Assembly: GCA_017396025.1 (NCBI GenBank)
Contig: JAFQNF010000026.1
Coordinates: 1-64,000, forward strand
Origin: a bacterium
GTDB lineage: Bacteria; Cyanobacteriota; Vampirovibrionia; Gastranaerophilales; Gastranaerophilaceae
Reading direction: 5' to 3'
DNA length: 64,000 nucleotides
Part shown: positions 1-9,548 of the stretch, one piece after another
Layout of the letters: each line of letters opens with the position of its first letter
Numbering within the stretch: the first letter of the stretch is position 1
Made by a program: the position numbers and the translations under genes
Notes under the pieces: model-generated
What the model saw: the letters and a program-made list of their open reading frames with translations, nothing else
What the model was told of the DNA's origin: nothing
Databases searched by the model: none

Positions 1-976
1 CACCTGCTTGTGTTTCAATAATAGGAAGAGCTGTAATGCTACCTCCACCTAACTCATCATTTAACTTACAAGCTCTTTCCAAAAGTCTAGAGTGCAAATA
101 GAAAACGTCCCCAGGATACGCTTCACGACCTGAAGGTCTTTTCAATAGCAAACTCATAGCACGATATGCTTGAGCGTGTTTTGACAAGTCATCATAAATA
201 ATCAAACAATGTTTGCCTTGTTCCATAAATTCTTCAGCAATAGCACAACCTGCAAAAGGAGCAATATATTGCATTGGAGCAGATTCATTAGCTGGCGCAC
301 TAACTATAATTGAATAATCCATAGCACCATAGTTTTCTAATGTTTTTGCTAACTGAGCAACTGTTGAAGTTTTTTGTCCAACAGCAACATAAATACAAAT
401 ACCATCCTTACCTTTTTGGTTAAGTATAGTATCAATTGCAATAGCTGTTTTACCTGTTTGACGGTCACCAATGATAAGTTCTCTTTGACCTCTACCAATT
501 GGAGTTAATGCATCAATTGCAGTTAATCCTGTTTGCAATGGTTCACAAACTGATTTTCTAGTAACAATACCAGGTGCAACTCTTTCAATAGCACGAGTTT
601 TATCATAATGAATTTCACCACGTCCATCAACAGGTACACCTGTTGGATCAATAATTCTTCCTAACAAACCTTCTCCAACTGGGACTGATGCAATTCTTCC
701 TGTTGTTTTAACGCTCATACCTTCTTTAATATGAGTATATTCACCAAGAATTACAACCCCAACGTTATCTTCTTCAAGGTTTAATACAATACCTAAAGTA
801 CCTTTGCCATCTTCAAATTCAACAAGTTCAGATGACATAGCATCACTTAAACCATAAATTCTAGAGATACCATCCGCTACTTCAAGAACTGTCCCCACAT
901 TTTTAACTTCAAGTTTTGATTCATAATTTTGAAGTTTCTCTTTAATTATTGAGGTTATTTCATCAGGATTAATCAT
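1..976 (-). CDS. atpA: ATP synthase F1 subunit alpha (partial, C-terminus beyond window)
   Basis: This is the alpha subunit of the F1 catalytic head; about 325 N-terminal residues are visible and the gene runs off the left edge. The start region reads M-INPDEI, the classic AtpA N-terminus. The nucleotide-binding P-loop GDRQTGKT and the downstream YVAVGQK and [11 protein letters not shown] segments are present. The chosen ATG overlaps the end of atpH by 8 bp; an ATG two codons upstream is also possible. It is the last visible gene of a minus-strand operon that encodes a, c, b', b, delta and alpha in that order. Identification is secure. Confidence 0.97.
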   Translation of the reverse strand, partial: MINPDEITSIIKEKLQNYESKLEVKNVGTVLEVADGISRIYGLSDAMSSELVEFEDGKGTLGIVLNLEEDNVGVVILGEYTHIKEGMSVKTTGRIASVPVGEGLLGRIIDPTGVPVDGRGEIHYDKTRAIERVAPGIVTRKSVCEPLQTGLTAIDALTPIGRGQRELIIGDRQTGKTAIAIDTILNQKGKDGICIYVAVGQKTSTVAQLAKTLENYGAMDYSIIVSAPANESAPMQYIAPFAGCAIAEEFMEQGKHCLIIYDDLSKHAQAYRAMSLLLKRPSGREAYPGDVFYLHSRLLERACKLNDELGGGSITALPIIETQAG

Positions 977-1541
977 TACCATATTTATTACCCTTTGTTA
1001 GTTGTTTTTGCATATTATCAAATTTTGTTTTTAGACTGCAATCAATAGTTTTATCACCTATTTCAACAATCAATCCACCAATAATATCAGCATTAACGCT
1101 ATATTCTGGTTCTACTTTTTTGTTTAATTTCATTTCTAATTTTGAAAGTAAATTTGCTCTTTGTTGTTCATTAAGTTCAACAGCTGATGTTATAAGAGGT
1201 TTAACAATGTTCTTTTCTTCATTATAAACATTAGAAAATTGATTAGAAATTTCTTCTATAACATCAAACCTACCCGCATCAACTAAAACATTCATAAAAT
1301 CAAGTGTTACAGTTTGAATATGAACAGCAAATAGTTTAGAAACAACATCTTTTTTATCAGAAATTTTAATAAGTGGGCTATACATAAAATCAGCAAGTTG
1401 TTCATTAGATTTTAAAGTTTCAACAACAAAAAGAATATCGTTATAAACTTTATCAATAACATTAGCTTCAATGCCTGCTTCAAACAATGCATTTGCATAT
1501 TTTCTTGCTATTTTTATATTTTTAACGTCACCTATTTTCAT
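969..1541 (-). CDS. atpH: ATP synthase F1 subunit delta
   Basis: A 190-residue delta/OSCP subunit that links the peripheral stalk to the top of the F1 head. The N-terminus carries the family pattern [11 protein letters not shown]. The C-terminal stretch [27 protein letters not shown] matches the family signature (I-G-G-hydrophobic-D..DSS/C-hydrophobic-K) and is given here only as family recognition. The gene overlaps atpF by 4 bp at its start and atpA by 8 bp at its end, so translation of the three is likely coupled. The length is normal for the family (about 175-190 residues). Confidence 0.95.
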   Translation of the reverse strand: MKIGDVKNIKIARKYANALFEAGIEANVIDKVYNDILFVVETLKSNEQLADFMYSPLIKISDKKDVVSKLFAVHIQTVTLDFMNVLVDAGRFDVIEEISNQFSNVYNEEKNIVKPLITSAVELNEQQRANLLSKLEMKLNKKVEPEYSVNADIIGGLIVEIGDKTIDCSLKTKFDNMQKQLTKGNKYGND

Positions 1542-2038
1542 AGACCAATCCTATCAATTTCATCAATTGCTTCATCAATATATCTATCGTGAAGTTCGCG
1601 GTTATTATTCAACTGTTCTAGTGCATTTTTTTTAGCCAAATCAATAGATGCTTGAGATAAAACACCAGATAAATGAGATTTAAATTTTTTAGTTTCTAAA
1701 CCTAAAATTCTTTTTGCATTCTTCTCAATATCTTTCTTCTTCTCTTCTATTTCTTCGTTGATTCGCTTTTCGATACCACGAATATTATTTTCAGCAGATT
1801 GCTTAATATCAGCAATTTCTTCTGGAAGATGTTTTATTTTTTCTTTAATTTCATCTAAGTCTTTTTCAGCAGCTTCTTTTTCTTGAGATGATGTATTAAC
1901 ATAGGTTTTTATCTCATCCTTAATAGCTTCAAGCTTAGATTTAACATCAAGTTTAGACACAATAAATAAAACAACCGCAAGAACGATTAAAAAGTTTAAA
2001 GTATTAGATTGTACTATTATTTGCCAAATATCAGCCAT
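1538..2038 (-). CDS. atpF: ATP synthase F0 subunit b
   Basis: A 166-residue peripheral-stalk subunit. One N-terminal membrane segment (about residues 12-27, LNFLIVLAVVLFIV) is followed by a long charged coiled coil rich in Lys and Glu up to the end, as expected for subunit b. The gene follows a second b-type gene directly, with 4 bp between them, giving the b/b' pair found in cyanobacteria, chloroplasts and some other lineages. It overlaps the start of atpH by 4 bp. Confidence 0.93.
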   Translation of the reverse strand: MADIWQIIVQSNTLNFLIVLAVVLFIVSKLDVKSKLEAIKDEIKTYVNTSSQEKEAAEKDLDEIKEKIKHLPEEIADIKQSAENNIRGIEKRINEEIEEKKKDIEKNAKRILGLETKKFKSHLSGVLSQASIDLAKKNALEQLNNNRELHDRYIDEAIDEIDRIGL

Positions 2039-2042
2039 ATTT

Positions 2043-2501
2043 TTATTCTTCTATCTTTGTTTTATCTATTGTTTCTTTATTTACTGCATCACCAAGAAGC
2101 ATTTGAGAAATCTCTTTTGCAATATCTACTACATTATCCTTAAGAGTTTCTTTAGCATCTCTTGCTGATTGTTTCAAGCTATCACGCTCATTAGCTATTA
2201 CAGAATAACGTTCTTCTTTATACTGCGCTATTCTAATATTTCTTTCTTCTTTAAACTTTTGAGAATGTTCGCTAATCAATGTTCTAGCTTCATCACGAGA
2301 CTTATCCAATTCACCATTTCTATAATTGTGCTGTTTTTCAGTCTCTTTCTGTGTTTCTTTTGCACTATTGAAATTATTTTCAACAAACGCTTGTCTTTCT
2401 TGCATAATTCTTAAAATTGGCGCATAGAAAATCTTATTCATTATAAAAATGAATACCAAGAAACTAATTACCGCAAATAAGAATGTTGCATCAAATTCCA
2501 T
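2043..2501 (-). CDS. atpF': ATP synthase F0 subunit b' (second b-type subunit)
   Basis: A 152-residue b-type stalk subunit: an N-terminal membrane helix (about residues 6-24) with the conserved motif NKIFYAPILRIMQER, then a highly charged coiled coil. That motif, just after the membrane helix, is typical of the b' (AtpG in cyanobacterial naming) group. It lies between atpE and atpF, exactly where b' lies in cyanobacterial operons. Together with the following gene it would form a b/b' heterodimer rather than a b2 homodimer. The intergenic gaps are 1-4 bp, so it is a tight operon. Confidence 0.92.
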   Translation of the reverse strand: MEFDATFLFAVISFLVFIFIMNKIFYAPILRIMQERQAFVENNFNSAKETQKETEKQHNYRNGELDKSRDEARTLISEHSQKFKEERNIRIAQYKEERYSVIANERDSLKQSARDAKETLKDNVVDIAKEISQMLLGDAVNKETIDKTKIEE

Positions 2502-2502
2502 A

Positions 2503-2745
2503 TTAGAACATACCTAATAATTTGAATGAAACAACTAATGCATATAATGCACAAGCTTCTGCTAAAGCTGCACCAACTAAGAAGTTAATGAATGCTTTAC
2601 CAGCAATCTCAGGTTGTCTAGACATAGCTTCTAACAAACCTTTCAAACCAACACCGATACCAAGACCTACACCTAATGCTGCAAGACCAATACCTAAACC
2701 AGCACCTAATTGTGCTAAATCTGAAATTACTTTTACTTCTTCCAT
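2503..2745 (-). CDS. atpE: ATP synthase F0 subunit c
   Basis: An 80-residue rotor-ring subunit made of two membrane helices joined by a polar loop (SRQPE). Helix 1 is Gly-rich (GVGLGIGVG) as needed for ring packing. Helix 2 carries the ion-carrying glutamate in LAEACALYALV. The residue after this Glu is Ala rather than Ser/Thr, and helix 1 lacks the Gln used by Na+-type rings, so proton coupling is more likely; that is inference. A well-placed AGGAGA-type ribosome binding site precedes the ATG. Confidence 0.96.
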   Translation of the reverse strand: MEEVKVISDLAQLGAGLGIGLAALGVGLGIGVGLKGLLEAMSRQPEIAGKAFINFLVGAALAEACALYALVVSFKLLGMF

Positions 2746-2762
2746 TTATAATCTCCTTTTCT

Positions 2763-3440
2763 TTAATGTTCTTCTGAAACTGATGTTGAAATATATGCAA
2801 TCGATAACATCATAAATACAAATGCTTGAATGAACGCTACAAATATTTCAAAAAACATAGCTGGAAGTGGCAAACCAATTGCCAAAATTCCCAACAATGC
2901 ACTAACTAATATTTCACCTGCAAATATATTGGCAAAAAGTCTTAAAGACAAACTCAATGGTCTTGTTACCATTTCCAATAAATCTACAAGAAGGGTGATT
3001 ATACCCGCAAAAGAAAATCCGTGCCAAATAGCATGAATTCCCTTCTTTTTAAAACCTTGATATAAATAATAAAACAACACCATAACAGCCATAGCTGCAG
3101 TCATATTAATATCATTTGTAGGTGAAGCAAACTCACCTTCTTTCAAATGTATTAATCTTAACGGCAATTGTCCCATTAAATTTGCAAACAGAATAAATAA
3201 GAACAATGAACCAACAAGCGGAATATGTTTTTGCCCATTTGGAAGGTCAGAAACACTACCAATAAAGAATTTCATAACACTTTCTGCAACTGCTTGTTTT
3301 TTATCAGGAATAATTTTCAAATTACGAGTTAAAACAAAGGCCAAGATAATAACAACAGCCATTGCAACCCACATTGTAATTAATGTATTCCAATGCACGT
3401 GTAAATTACCTATATACCCTACCCAGTGTCCGCCGCTCAT
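2763..3440 (-). CDS. atpB: ATP synthase F0 subunit a
   Basis: A 225-residue membrane subunit that forms the ion half-channels. Five or more hydrophobic helices are visible. The essential arginine lies in the conserved stretch SLRLFANIFAGE near residue 165, and the C-terminal FVAFIQAFVFMMLSIAYI matches the last helix of the family. It is the first visible gene of the atp operon. No atpI-like gene precedes it; nadA lies upstream on the same strand, 63 bp away, without an obvious strong terminator between them. Confidence 0.96.
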   Translation of the reverse strand: MSGGHWVGYIGNLHVHWNTLITMWVAMAVVIILAFVLTRNLKIIPDKKQAVAESVMKFFIGSVSDLPNGQKHIPLVGSLFLFILFANLMGQLPLRLIHLKEGEFASPTNDINMTAAMAVMVLFYYLYQGFKKKGIHAIWHGFSFAGIITLLVDLLEMVTRPLSLSLRLFANIFAGEILVSALLGILAIGLPLPAMFFEIFVAFIQAFVFMMLSIAYISTSVSEEH

Positions 3441-3503
3441 AAAATATCCTTAACACTTGTCTATTCTATGGTAACACATAAACATTTTTTTTTGAAGAAA
3501 AAT

Positions 3504-4415
3504 TTAACCAACAGATATCATTTTTTCAATTGGAGCAAAAGCTTCCTTGATTAATTTTTCAGAAACACTAATTTCAAATTTTTCTTCTTTTAATGAAGCT
3601 AAAACATCCTCAAGTTGAATATATTTCATACTTGGACAAATTGCACGTTCTGAAATATGGATGAATTTTTTATCTTTATAATCACGTTCTAAACGTTCAA
3701 CAACACCAATTTCAGTAACTATGATAAATTCTTTTTCATCAGAATTTTTAACATAATTCATAATTCCAGTTGTAGAGCCAACATAATCAGCCAAATCAGT
3801 AACAGCTTTAACACATTCTGGGTGAACTAAAACTTTAGCATTCGGATTTGCTTGCTTTTGTTTTAAAACATCTTCAACAGTTAAATCATTGTGGATAGGA
3901 CAGCATCCATCATAACAAATAATTTCAACATCTGAAATTTTTGATTGAACATATCCTCCTAGATTTCTATCAGGAACAAAAAGAACTTTATCTGTATTTA
4001 ATGACTTAACAATTTCAACGGCATTTGCACTAGTACAACAAATATCACACTCAGATTTAACTTCAGCAGTTGAATTAACATAGCAAACAACCGGAACACT
4101 TGGATTTTTAGCCTTAAAATCTTTTATTTTTTCTAGATTTATCATATCTGCCATAGCACAACCAGCTGATAGGTTTGGCAACAAAACCTTCTTATTTGGA
4201 GATAAAATTTTTGCGGTTTCCGCCATAAAATATACGCCGCAAAATACAACAATATCAGCATCCGTTTTGGCAGCTTGTCTGCTCAAATACAAAGAATCAC
4301 CAACAAAATCTGCAACCTCATCTATTTCGGCATGCTCATAACAATGCGCTAAAATAACTGCATTTTTTTCTTTCTTTAATTTTTTAATTTCGTCAATAAG
4401 TGCTGTTTTTCCCAT
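3504..4415 (-). CDS. nadA: Quinolinate synthase A
   Basis: A 303-residue NadA that condenses iminoaspartate with dihydroxyacetone phosphate to quinolinate in de novo NAD synthesis. The N-terminal AHCYEHAEIDEVADFVGDSL region and the three Cys regions expected to bind the [4Fe-4S] cluster are visible: FCGVYFMAE, CTSANA and AICPSMK. The length matches the family's usual 300-350. nadB and nadC are not in the window. The gene may share transcription with the atp operon downstream, since the 63-bp gap shows no convincing terminator. Confidence 0.97.
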   Translation of the reverse strand: MGKTALIDEIKKLKKEKNAVILAHCYEHAEIDEVADFVGDSLYLSRQAAKTDADIVVFCGVYFMAETAKILSPNKKVLLPNLSAGCAMADMINLEKIKDFKAKNPSVPVVCYVNSTAEVKSECDICCTSANAVEIVKSLNTDKVLFVPDRNLGGYVQSKISDVEIICYDGCCPIHNDLTVEDVLKQKQANPNAKVLVHPECVKAVTDLADYVGSTTGIMNYVKNSDEKEFIIVTEIGVVERLERDYKDKKFIHISERAICPSMKYIQLEDVLASLKEEKFEISVSEKLIKEAFAPIEKMISVG

Positions 4416-4548
4416 ACTTTCGACCTATGTTAACAATTATACACACATGTATTCCATGAGGCTTAAAAGATATGATATAATGAAGTCCTTGAATTTACAA
4501 TGATAATTTTCAGAGTCAATTCTAGCGTGTGTCAAAAAGGAAATCCGA

Positions 4549-4983
4549 GTGAAAATCAATCCCGTAAATAGCATAAACAATTGTTCTCATTTTAAAGCTT
4601 TAAACGTACAACAAAAAAATAATACGGTTACCATTCCAGATAGTGCAGATAAAAAAGATTTAACAATTATTGCACTTGGAGCATTAGGGGTTGCAGCCAT
4701 AGCCGTGCACGCTGTGAAGAGTAAGAAACCTCAAAACATTCATGAATTAAAAGTAAAAACAAAAAAAGTAACAACCAACATTAATAAAAAAATTTATGCC
4801 CCAAAACGCGGAGCAGAAGCTCGACGCAGATATCTTTTTGAACAAAATCAGCGAAAACTAGAATCTCTGCATCAACGTTTATTTAATGGTGAATTTGACG
4901 GAAAATCACCAGAAGCAATGGAAAAAATTATACGTAACGAAATAAATCTAGCACACGCAACTGGCAGATTAAAAAAAGGTTAG
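4549..4983 (+). CDS. Small lineage-type protein with one hydrophobic segment, function unknown
   Basis: I do not recognise a known family. The 144-residue product starts at GTG, preceded by an AAGGAAA ribosome binding site. It has a short N-terminal tag-like segment (KINPVNSIN...FKAL), one Ala/Gly/Val-rich hydrophobic stretch (about residues 40-57) and a basic C-terminal half with RRRYLFEQNQRK, likely helical. The N-terminal style (NP or SP near the start, then F-x-A/G) recurs at the starts of other unknown proteins in this window (7897-8322 and 10618-12132), so it may be a lineage feature. A TATAAT-like box sits about 75 bp upstream of the start. Confidence 0.6.
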   Translation: MKINPVNSINNCSHFKALNVQQKNNTVTIPDSADKKDLTIIALGALGVAAIAVHAVKSKKPQNIHELKVKTKKVTTNINKKIYAPKRGAEARRRYLFEQNQRKLESLHQRLFNGEFDGKSPEAMEKIIRNEINLAHATGRLKKG

Positions 4984-5026
4984 TTTTTATTGTGGATAGT
5001 TTTAAATTTCATGACATAATATTGTT

Positions 5027-7861
5027 ATGAACGATAAAATAATTGTTAGAAAAGCAAATCAACATAACCTTAAAAATGTAAGTTTAGAACTTCCAAAAAA
5101 TGAACTTATTGTTTTTACTGGCATATCTGGTTCTGGGAAAAGTTCTCTAGCCTTTGACACTATATTTGCAGAAGGACAGCGAAGATACGTTGAAAGTTTA
5201 TCTAATTATGCAAGGCAGTTCTTGGGACAACTAGATAAACCAGATGTCGAAAGCATAGATGGACTATCACCAGCCATTTCTATTGATCAAAAATCAACAA
5301 GTAACAATCCCCGTTCTACAGTTGGAACGGTTACTGAAATATATGATTACTTAAGACTTCTTTATGCAAGAATAGGGACACCTCATTGTCCTGAATGTGG
5401 CTGCGAGATTGCACCTCAATCAATTGACGAAATTATTGATAAAATATTTTCACTTCCAGAAGGTACTAAAATTCAACTTTTAGCTCCAATTATTAGAGGC
5501 AAAAAAGGAGAATACATAAACTTACTTGAAGAATTAAGACAAGAAGGTTTTGTTAGAGTTCGTATAGATGGTCAAATTTATAATCTTGATGAAGATGAAA
5601 TAGAACTAACCAAAACACAAAAACACACAATTGAAGTTGTTGTTGATAGGCTTGTCATAAAAGAAAGTGCGAAATCAAGACTAACAGATAGTGCTCAAAT
5701 AGCCTTAGAAAAAGCAGATGGGCTTTTAATAGTTGATGTAATTGGAGATAAAGAACTAATTTTTTCAGAAAAACTTGCTTGTCCAAACTGCAATTTAAGT
5801 TTTGAAGAATTAGCACCAAGAATATTTAGTTTTAACAGTCCATATGGAGCTTGTGAAACTTGTAGCGGCTTAGGCGCACACTTTGAAATGGACCCTGATT
5901 TATTAATCCCTGATAGAAAAAAATCATTAAAAGCTGGTGCAATCTATCCTTGGGCAAAAACAGGCAATCAATATTACCAAGAAATATTATCATCTGTAGC
6001 TGAACACTACGGAATAGATATGGATCTTCCATTTGAAGAATTATCAGAAAAACATCAAAATATTATTCTTTATGGTAGCGGAAAAGAATGTGTAAAATTA
6101 CGATTCAAAGAATTTGGTGGAACAAGATATGTGACTCAAAAACGTCCATTTTCTGGTGTTATTCCATACTTTATGAATAAATACAATGAAACAAATTCAG
6201 AAGAGACTCGTGATGCAATTCAAGAATATATGTCTCAAATACCTTGTAGCGATTGTAATGGTGCAAGGTTAAAACCATTTTCTTTAGCAGTAACTGTTGC
6301 AGGGAAAAACATATACGAAGTTTGCAAAATGTCTATTAAAGAATCATATAAATTTTTCTCTGATATTTATTTAGAATTAGATGACTACAAACTAACAATT
6401 GCAAAACAAATATTAGAAGAAATTAGAGCTAGACTTAAATTCATGTTAGATGTTGGCTTAAGCTACTTAGATTTAGCAAGAATGGCAGGAACATTATCTG
6501 GTGGTGAAGCACAAAGAATTAGACTTGCAACTCAAATCGGAAGTGGATTATCTGGAGTTTTATACGTGCTTGATGAACCATCTATCGGTTTACATCAATA
6601 TAACAACGATATGCTTATAAAAACTCTTCTTAGATTAAGAAATCTAGGCAACACACTTATTGTTGTTGAGCACGATGAAGACACAATAAGAAATGCTGAC
6701 CATATTGTGGATATTGGTGTACAAGCCGGAATAAAAGGTGGCAAAGTAATTGCACAAGGTTCTTTAGAAGACATTATGAATTCCAAAAAGTCTTTAACAG
6801 GACAATACTTAAGCGGAGAAAGAACTATTCCTGTTCCAGAAAAAAGAAGAAAAGGAAACGGGCTATCCTTAGAAATTTTAAATGCACACAAAAACAACTT
6901 AAAAAATATTGATGTAACAATCCCATTAGGTAAAGTTGTCGCACTAACAGGCGTTTCTGGAAGTGGGAAATCCACCTTAATGAACGACTTATTATATCAA
7001 TATTCAATCCATAAACTAAATAAAAACAAGCCAAAACCACAAGGTTTAGATACAATTGCTGGTTTTGAAAATATCGATAAAGTTATTTGCATAGACCAAT
7101 CACCAATAGGTAGAACACCACGTTCTAACCCAGCAACTTATACTGACGTTTTCACACATATACGAGATTTATTTGCTAAAACAACAGAAGCTAAAATGCG
7201 TGGTTACACAGCAGGAAGATTTAGTTTTAATGTTAAAGGTGGACGTTGCGAAGCCTGCAAAGGTGACGGTTTAACAAGAATAGAGATGAACTTCTTATCT
7301 GACGTTTATATCAAATGTAAAGTCTGTAAAGGACATAGATATAATAGGGAAACACTTGAAGTTAAATACAAAGGAAAGACTATCGCTGATGTGTTAGAAA
7401 TGAGTATTTCTGAAGCCCTTGAATTTTTCGAAAACATACCAAAAATAAAATCAAGATTGCAGACACTGCACGATGTTGGACTTGGCTATATGAAACTTGG
7501 TCAAAGTTCTACAACCCTATCTGGTGGTGAAGCTCAAAGAATAAAACTTGCAAGCGAACTAAATAAACGTTCAACAGGGAAAACTCTTTATCTACTTGAT
7601 GAACCAACAGTTGGACTGCATTGGTACGATTTAGATAAACTAATAAAAATTATCAATAAATTAGCAGATGCAGGGAATACAATACTAATTATTGAACACA
7701 ATTTAGACTTAATTAAAACAGCAGACCACATTATAGACCTTGGTCCGCAAGGTGGCAACGAAGGTGGTCAAATAGTTGCAACTGGAACACCTGAAGAAAT
7801 TGCAAAAAATAAAAATTCCTTAACAGGAATATATTTAAAAAAATTATTAAAAAAAGAGTAA
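5027..7861 (+). CDS. uvrA: UvrABC excinuclease subunit A
   Basis: A full-length 944-residue UvrA, the damage-recognition ATPase of nucleotide excision repair. Two ABC modules are visible: Walker [10 protein letters not shown] (residues 32-40) with signature [12 protein letters not shown] (about 490) and LDEPSIGLH, then Walker [10 protein letters not shown] (about 642) with signature [12 protein letters not shown] (about 832) and LDEPTVGLH. Zinc-binding CxxC pairs occur in each half ([33 protein letters not shown]). The stop codon lies inside the stem of a terminator hairpin. A -10-like CATAAT ends only 6 nt before the ATG, with no ribosome binding site, so the mRNA may be leaderless. Confidence 0.98.
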   Translation: MNDKIIVRKANQHNLKNVSLELPKNELIVFTGISGSGKSSLAFDTIFAEGQRRYVESLSNYARQFLGQLDKPDVESIDGLSPAISIDQKSTSNNPRSTVGTVTEIYDYLRLLYARIGTPHCPECGCEIAPQSIDEIIDKIFSLPEGTKIQLLAPIIRGKKGEYINLLEELRQEGFVRVRIDGQIYNLDEDEIELTKTQKHTIEVVVDRLVIKESAKSRLTDSAQIALEKADGLLIVDVIGDKELIFSEKLACPNCNLSFEELAPRIFSFNSPYGACETCSGLGAHFEMDPDLLIPDRKKSLKAGAIYPWAKTGNQYYQEILSSVAEHYGIDMDLPFEELSEKHQNIILYGSGKECVKLRFKEFGGTRYVTQKRPFSGVIPYFMNKYNETNSEETRDAIQEYMSQIPCSDCNGARLKPFSLAVTVAGKNIYEVCKMSIKESYKFFSDIYLELDDYKLTIAKQILEEIRARLKFMLDVGLSYLDLARMAGTLSGGEAQRIRLATQIGSGLSGVLYVLDEPSIGLHQYNNDMLIKTLLRLRNLGNTLIVVEHDEDTIRNADHIVDIGVQAGIKGGKVIAQGSLEDIMNSKKSLTGQYLSGERTIPVPEKRRKGNGLSLEILNAHKNNLKNIDVTIPLGKVVALTGVSGSGKSTLMNDLLYQYSIHKLNKNKPKPQGLDTIAGFENIDKVICIDQSPIGRTPRSNPATYTDVFTHIRDLFAKTTEAKMRGYTAGRFSFNVKGGRCEACKGDGLTRIEMNFLSDVYIKCKVCKGHRYNRETLEVKYKGKTIADVLEMSISEALEFFENIPKIKSRLQTLHDVGLGYMKLGQSSTTLSGGEAQRIKLASELNKRSTGKTLYLLDEPTVGLHWYDLDKLIKIINKLADAGNTILIIEHNLDLIKTADHIIDLGPQGGNEGGQIVATGTPEEIAKNKNSLTGIYLKKLLKKE

Positions 7862-7881
7862 CCTAATGGTTACTCTTTTTT
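7851..7881. terminator. Terminator hairpin at end of uvrA
   Basis: A 13-bp perfect stem (AAAAAGAGTAACC / GGTTACTCTTTTT) with a TAAT loop, flanked by A-runs on the left and T-runs on the right. It contains the uvrA stop codon and can serve both uvrA and the convergent gene that ends at 7897. Confidence 0.9.
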
Positions 7882-7896
7882 ATCTCAAAATTTGAA

Positions 7897-8322
7897 TTAG
7901 TATGATAATAACTCTTTTAAATATTCTTTGTCATTCATCATTTTTTGCATTTTTTCTGGAGAAACAGGTGCACAAAAAGGAATGCCATCTGGATATTTTT
8001 CAGAAACTTGATTTTTTAATTGTTGAATTTCTTTTTCTTCTTTTTTCGCATTACAAACATCAACAATTTTACCTATGCAACCACCAATTAATCTTCCAGC
8101 ACCGATAATTCCTGCAGCAATCACCCCAGCTGCAATACCAGATGCGGCATAACCAGCTGTTTTAGATAAACCCAATTTAATTGCTTCATTTGGAATTCTA
8201 TCCATAAATAGTGGTTTAGCATTTTTTGCTATGTATCCTGCTGTAACACCAGCACCTGCTGCTGTACCTATTCTTTTGCCTCTTTGTGTAGCTGTATTTG
8301 TTGTAATTGGTGATATATTCAT
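7897..8322 (-). CDS. Small Gly/Ala-rich membrane-associated protein, function unknown
   Basis: A 141-residue product without a recognised family. The start MNISPITTNTATQRGKRIG is followed by alternating Gly/Ala segments (AAGAGVTAGYIAK and YAASGIAAGVIAAGIIGAGRLIGG, about residues 20-33 and 58-82) that look like glycine-zipper membrane helices. The C-terminal half is polar with a KNQVSEKYPDGIPF segment. A GGAAAG-like ribosome binding site precedes the ATG. It is convergent with uvrA. The N-terminal style resembles the unknown gene at 4549. Membrane insertion is an inference from composition. Confidence 0.6.
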   Translation of the reverse strand: MNISPITTNTATQRGKRIGTAAGAGVTAGYIAKNAKPLFMDRIPNEAIKLGLSKTAGYAASGIAAGVIAAGIIGAGRLIGGCIGKIVDVCNAKKEEKEIQQLKNQVSEKYPDGIPFCAPVSPEKMQKMMNDKEYLKELLSY

Positions 8323-8407
8323 GTTCTTTCCTTTTTCTTGTCTTGTTAAAACAGCTCAATTTCAAAATTTGTCATTACATAATTATTTGTAAAAAAATAT
8401 TAACAAA

Positions 8408-8435
8408 AAAGGAGGACTAAAATAAGTCCTCCTTC
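8408..8435 (-). terminator. Rho-independent terminator of rpsA
   Basis: A 10-bp stem AAGGAGGACT / AGTCCTCCTT with a 6-nt loop lies 16 bp beyond the rpsA stop. On the minus strand it is followed by a run of T (the A-run at 8405-8410 on the plus strand). Confidence 0.9.
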
Positions 8436-8450
8436 ATAAATAGCACTTAA

Positions 8451-9530
8451 CTATTTTTGGATGTCTTTTACGCTTAATGCGATTCTGTGTTCTTGTGGTG
8501 TGAATTTTTTGATTAATACTTCAACTTCATCACCAACGTTGTAGATGTTGAATGGGTTAGCATTAGCTGGTTCCATTTCTGCAGATGGTAATAATGCTTC
8601 AACACCTGGATAAATGTTAATGAAAGCACCAAAAGAAGTTACTTTATTAACAGTACCTTTAATTACTTGACCTTCTTTGAATTCATTTTCAATAGATTCC
8701 CAAGGATTTTCACCCATTCTCTTTAAGCTTAAGCTGATACGTTTCATATCCATATCAATTTTTAAGATTTTAACTTCTAACTCTTGACCTAGAGAAATAA
8801 CATCTGATGGATGTTTAATTCTTTGCCAAGAAATTTCAGAGATAGGTAATAAACCGTCAACACCATTGATATCAATGAATCCACCAAAGTCAGCGATTCT
8901 AACAACTTCACCTTTAACTACTGAACCAACTTCAAGTTGAGAAATGATTTCATCAACAACTTGTTCTCTTTGTTCAGCAACAGCTTGTCTTTGAGATAAG
9001 ATTAATTTGTTTCTCTTTGCGTCAGCTTCTAAAACTTTAACTTCAATATCTTGACCGATTAAACCGTCAAATGGAGCACCTGTTCTTAATTGAGAAGCAG
9101 GAACGAAACCTCTTAAGTCAGCAACTTCAACAATTACGCCACCTCTAACAATAAGAGCAACTTTTGCTGTAACTGTTTCGTTGTTATATTTAGCATTTTG
9201 AAGTTCTTGCCAAGCTTTTGCACAAGATAATTTTTTAAGAGAAAGAACGATTCTGCCATTTTCATCATCGCCTTCTTCTTTTAAGATGTAGAATTCTTTT
9301 ACATCATTGATTGTTAAGTATTCAGAATAGTTTCTATCTGCTACTTGGTTGTTAGTAATTTCTCTGTTTGGTAAGAAAGCTTCTGTCTTTGCACCGATAT
9401 CAACTAAGAAACCATCGTTTTCTTGTTTTATAACGATACCTTTTACAACATCAGCTACTGAAAATTTGTAGTTGTAGCTTTCTTCAAGTAATCTGACGAA
9501 TTCGTCTTGTTCATTTAAAATGTTTGCCAT
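8451..9530 (-). CDS. rpsA: 30S ribosomal protein S1 (four-S1-domain form)
   Basis: A 359-residue protein built of about four S1 RNA-binding repeats (roughly residues 20-85, 105-170, 190-258 and 275-345). The repeats show typical endings such as RIVLSLKKL, RNKLILSQRQ, RISLSLKRM and RIALSVKD. It is shorter than the six-domain E. coli S1 and in the size range of cyanobacterial and low-GC S1-like proteins. Repeats 3 and 4 are the closest to canonical (GEVVRIADFGGFIDI and GTVNKVTSFGAFINI). It is followed by a clear terminator and preceded at 18 bp by ispH on the same strand, so the two are probably cotranscribed. Confidence 0.93.
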   Translation of the reverse strand: MANILNEQDEFVRLLEESYNYKFSVADVVKGIVIKQENDGFLVDIGAKTEAFLPNREITNNQVADRNYSEYLTINDVKEFYILKEEGDDENGRIVLSLKKLSCAKAWQELQNAKYNNETVTAKVALIVRGGVIVEVADLRGFVPASQLRTGAPFDGLIGQDIEVKVLEADAKRNKLILSQRQAVAEQREQVVDEIISQLEVGSVVKGEVVRIADFGGFIDINGVDGLLPISEISWQRIKHPSDVISLGQELEVKILKIDMDMKRISLSLKRMGENPWESIENEFKEGQVIKGTVNKVTSFGAFINIYPGVEALLPSAEMEPANANPFNIYNVGDEVEVLIKKFTPQEHRIALSVKDIQK

Positions 9531-9548
9531 TTTTCTATGTGTCCTTTC

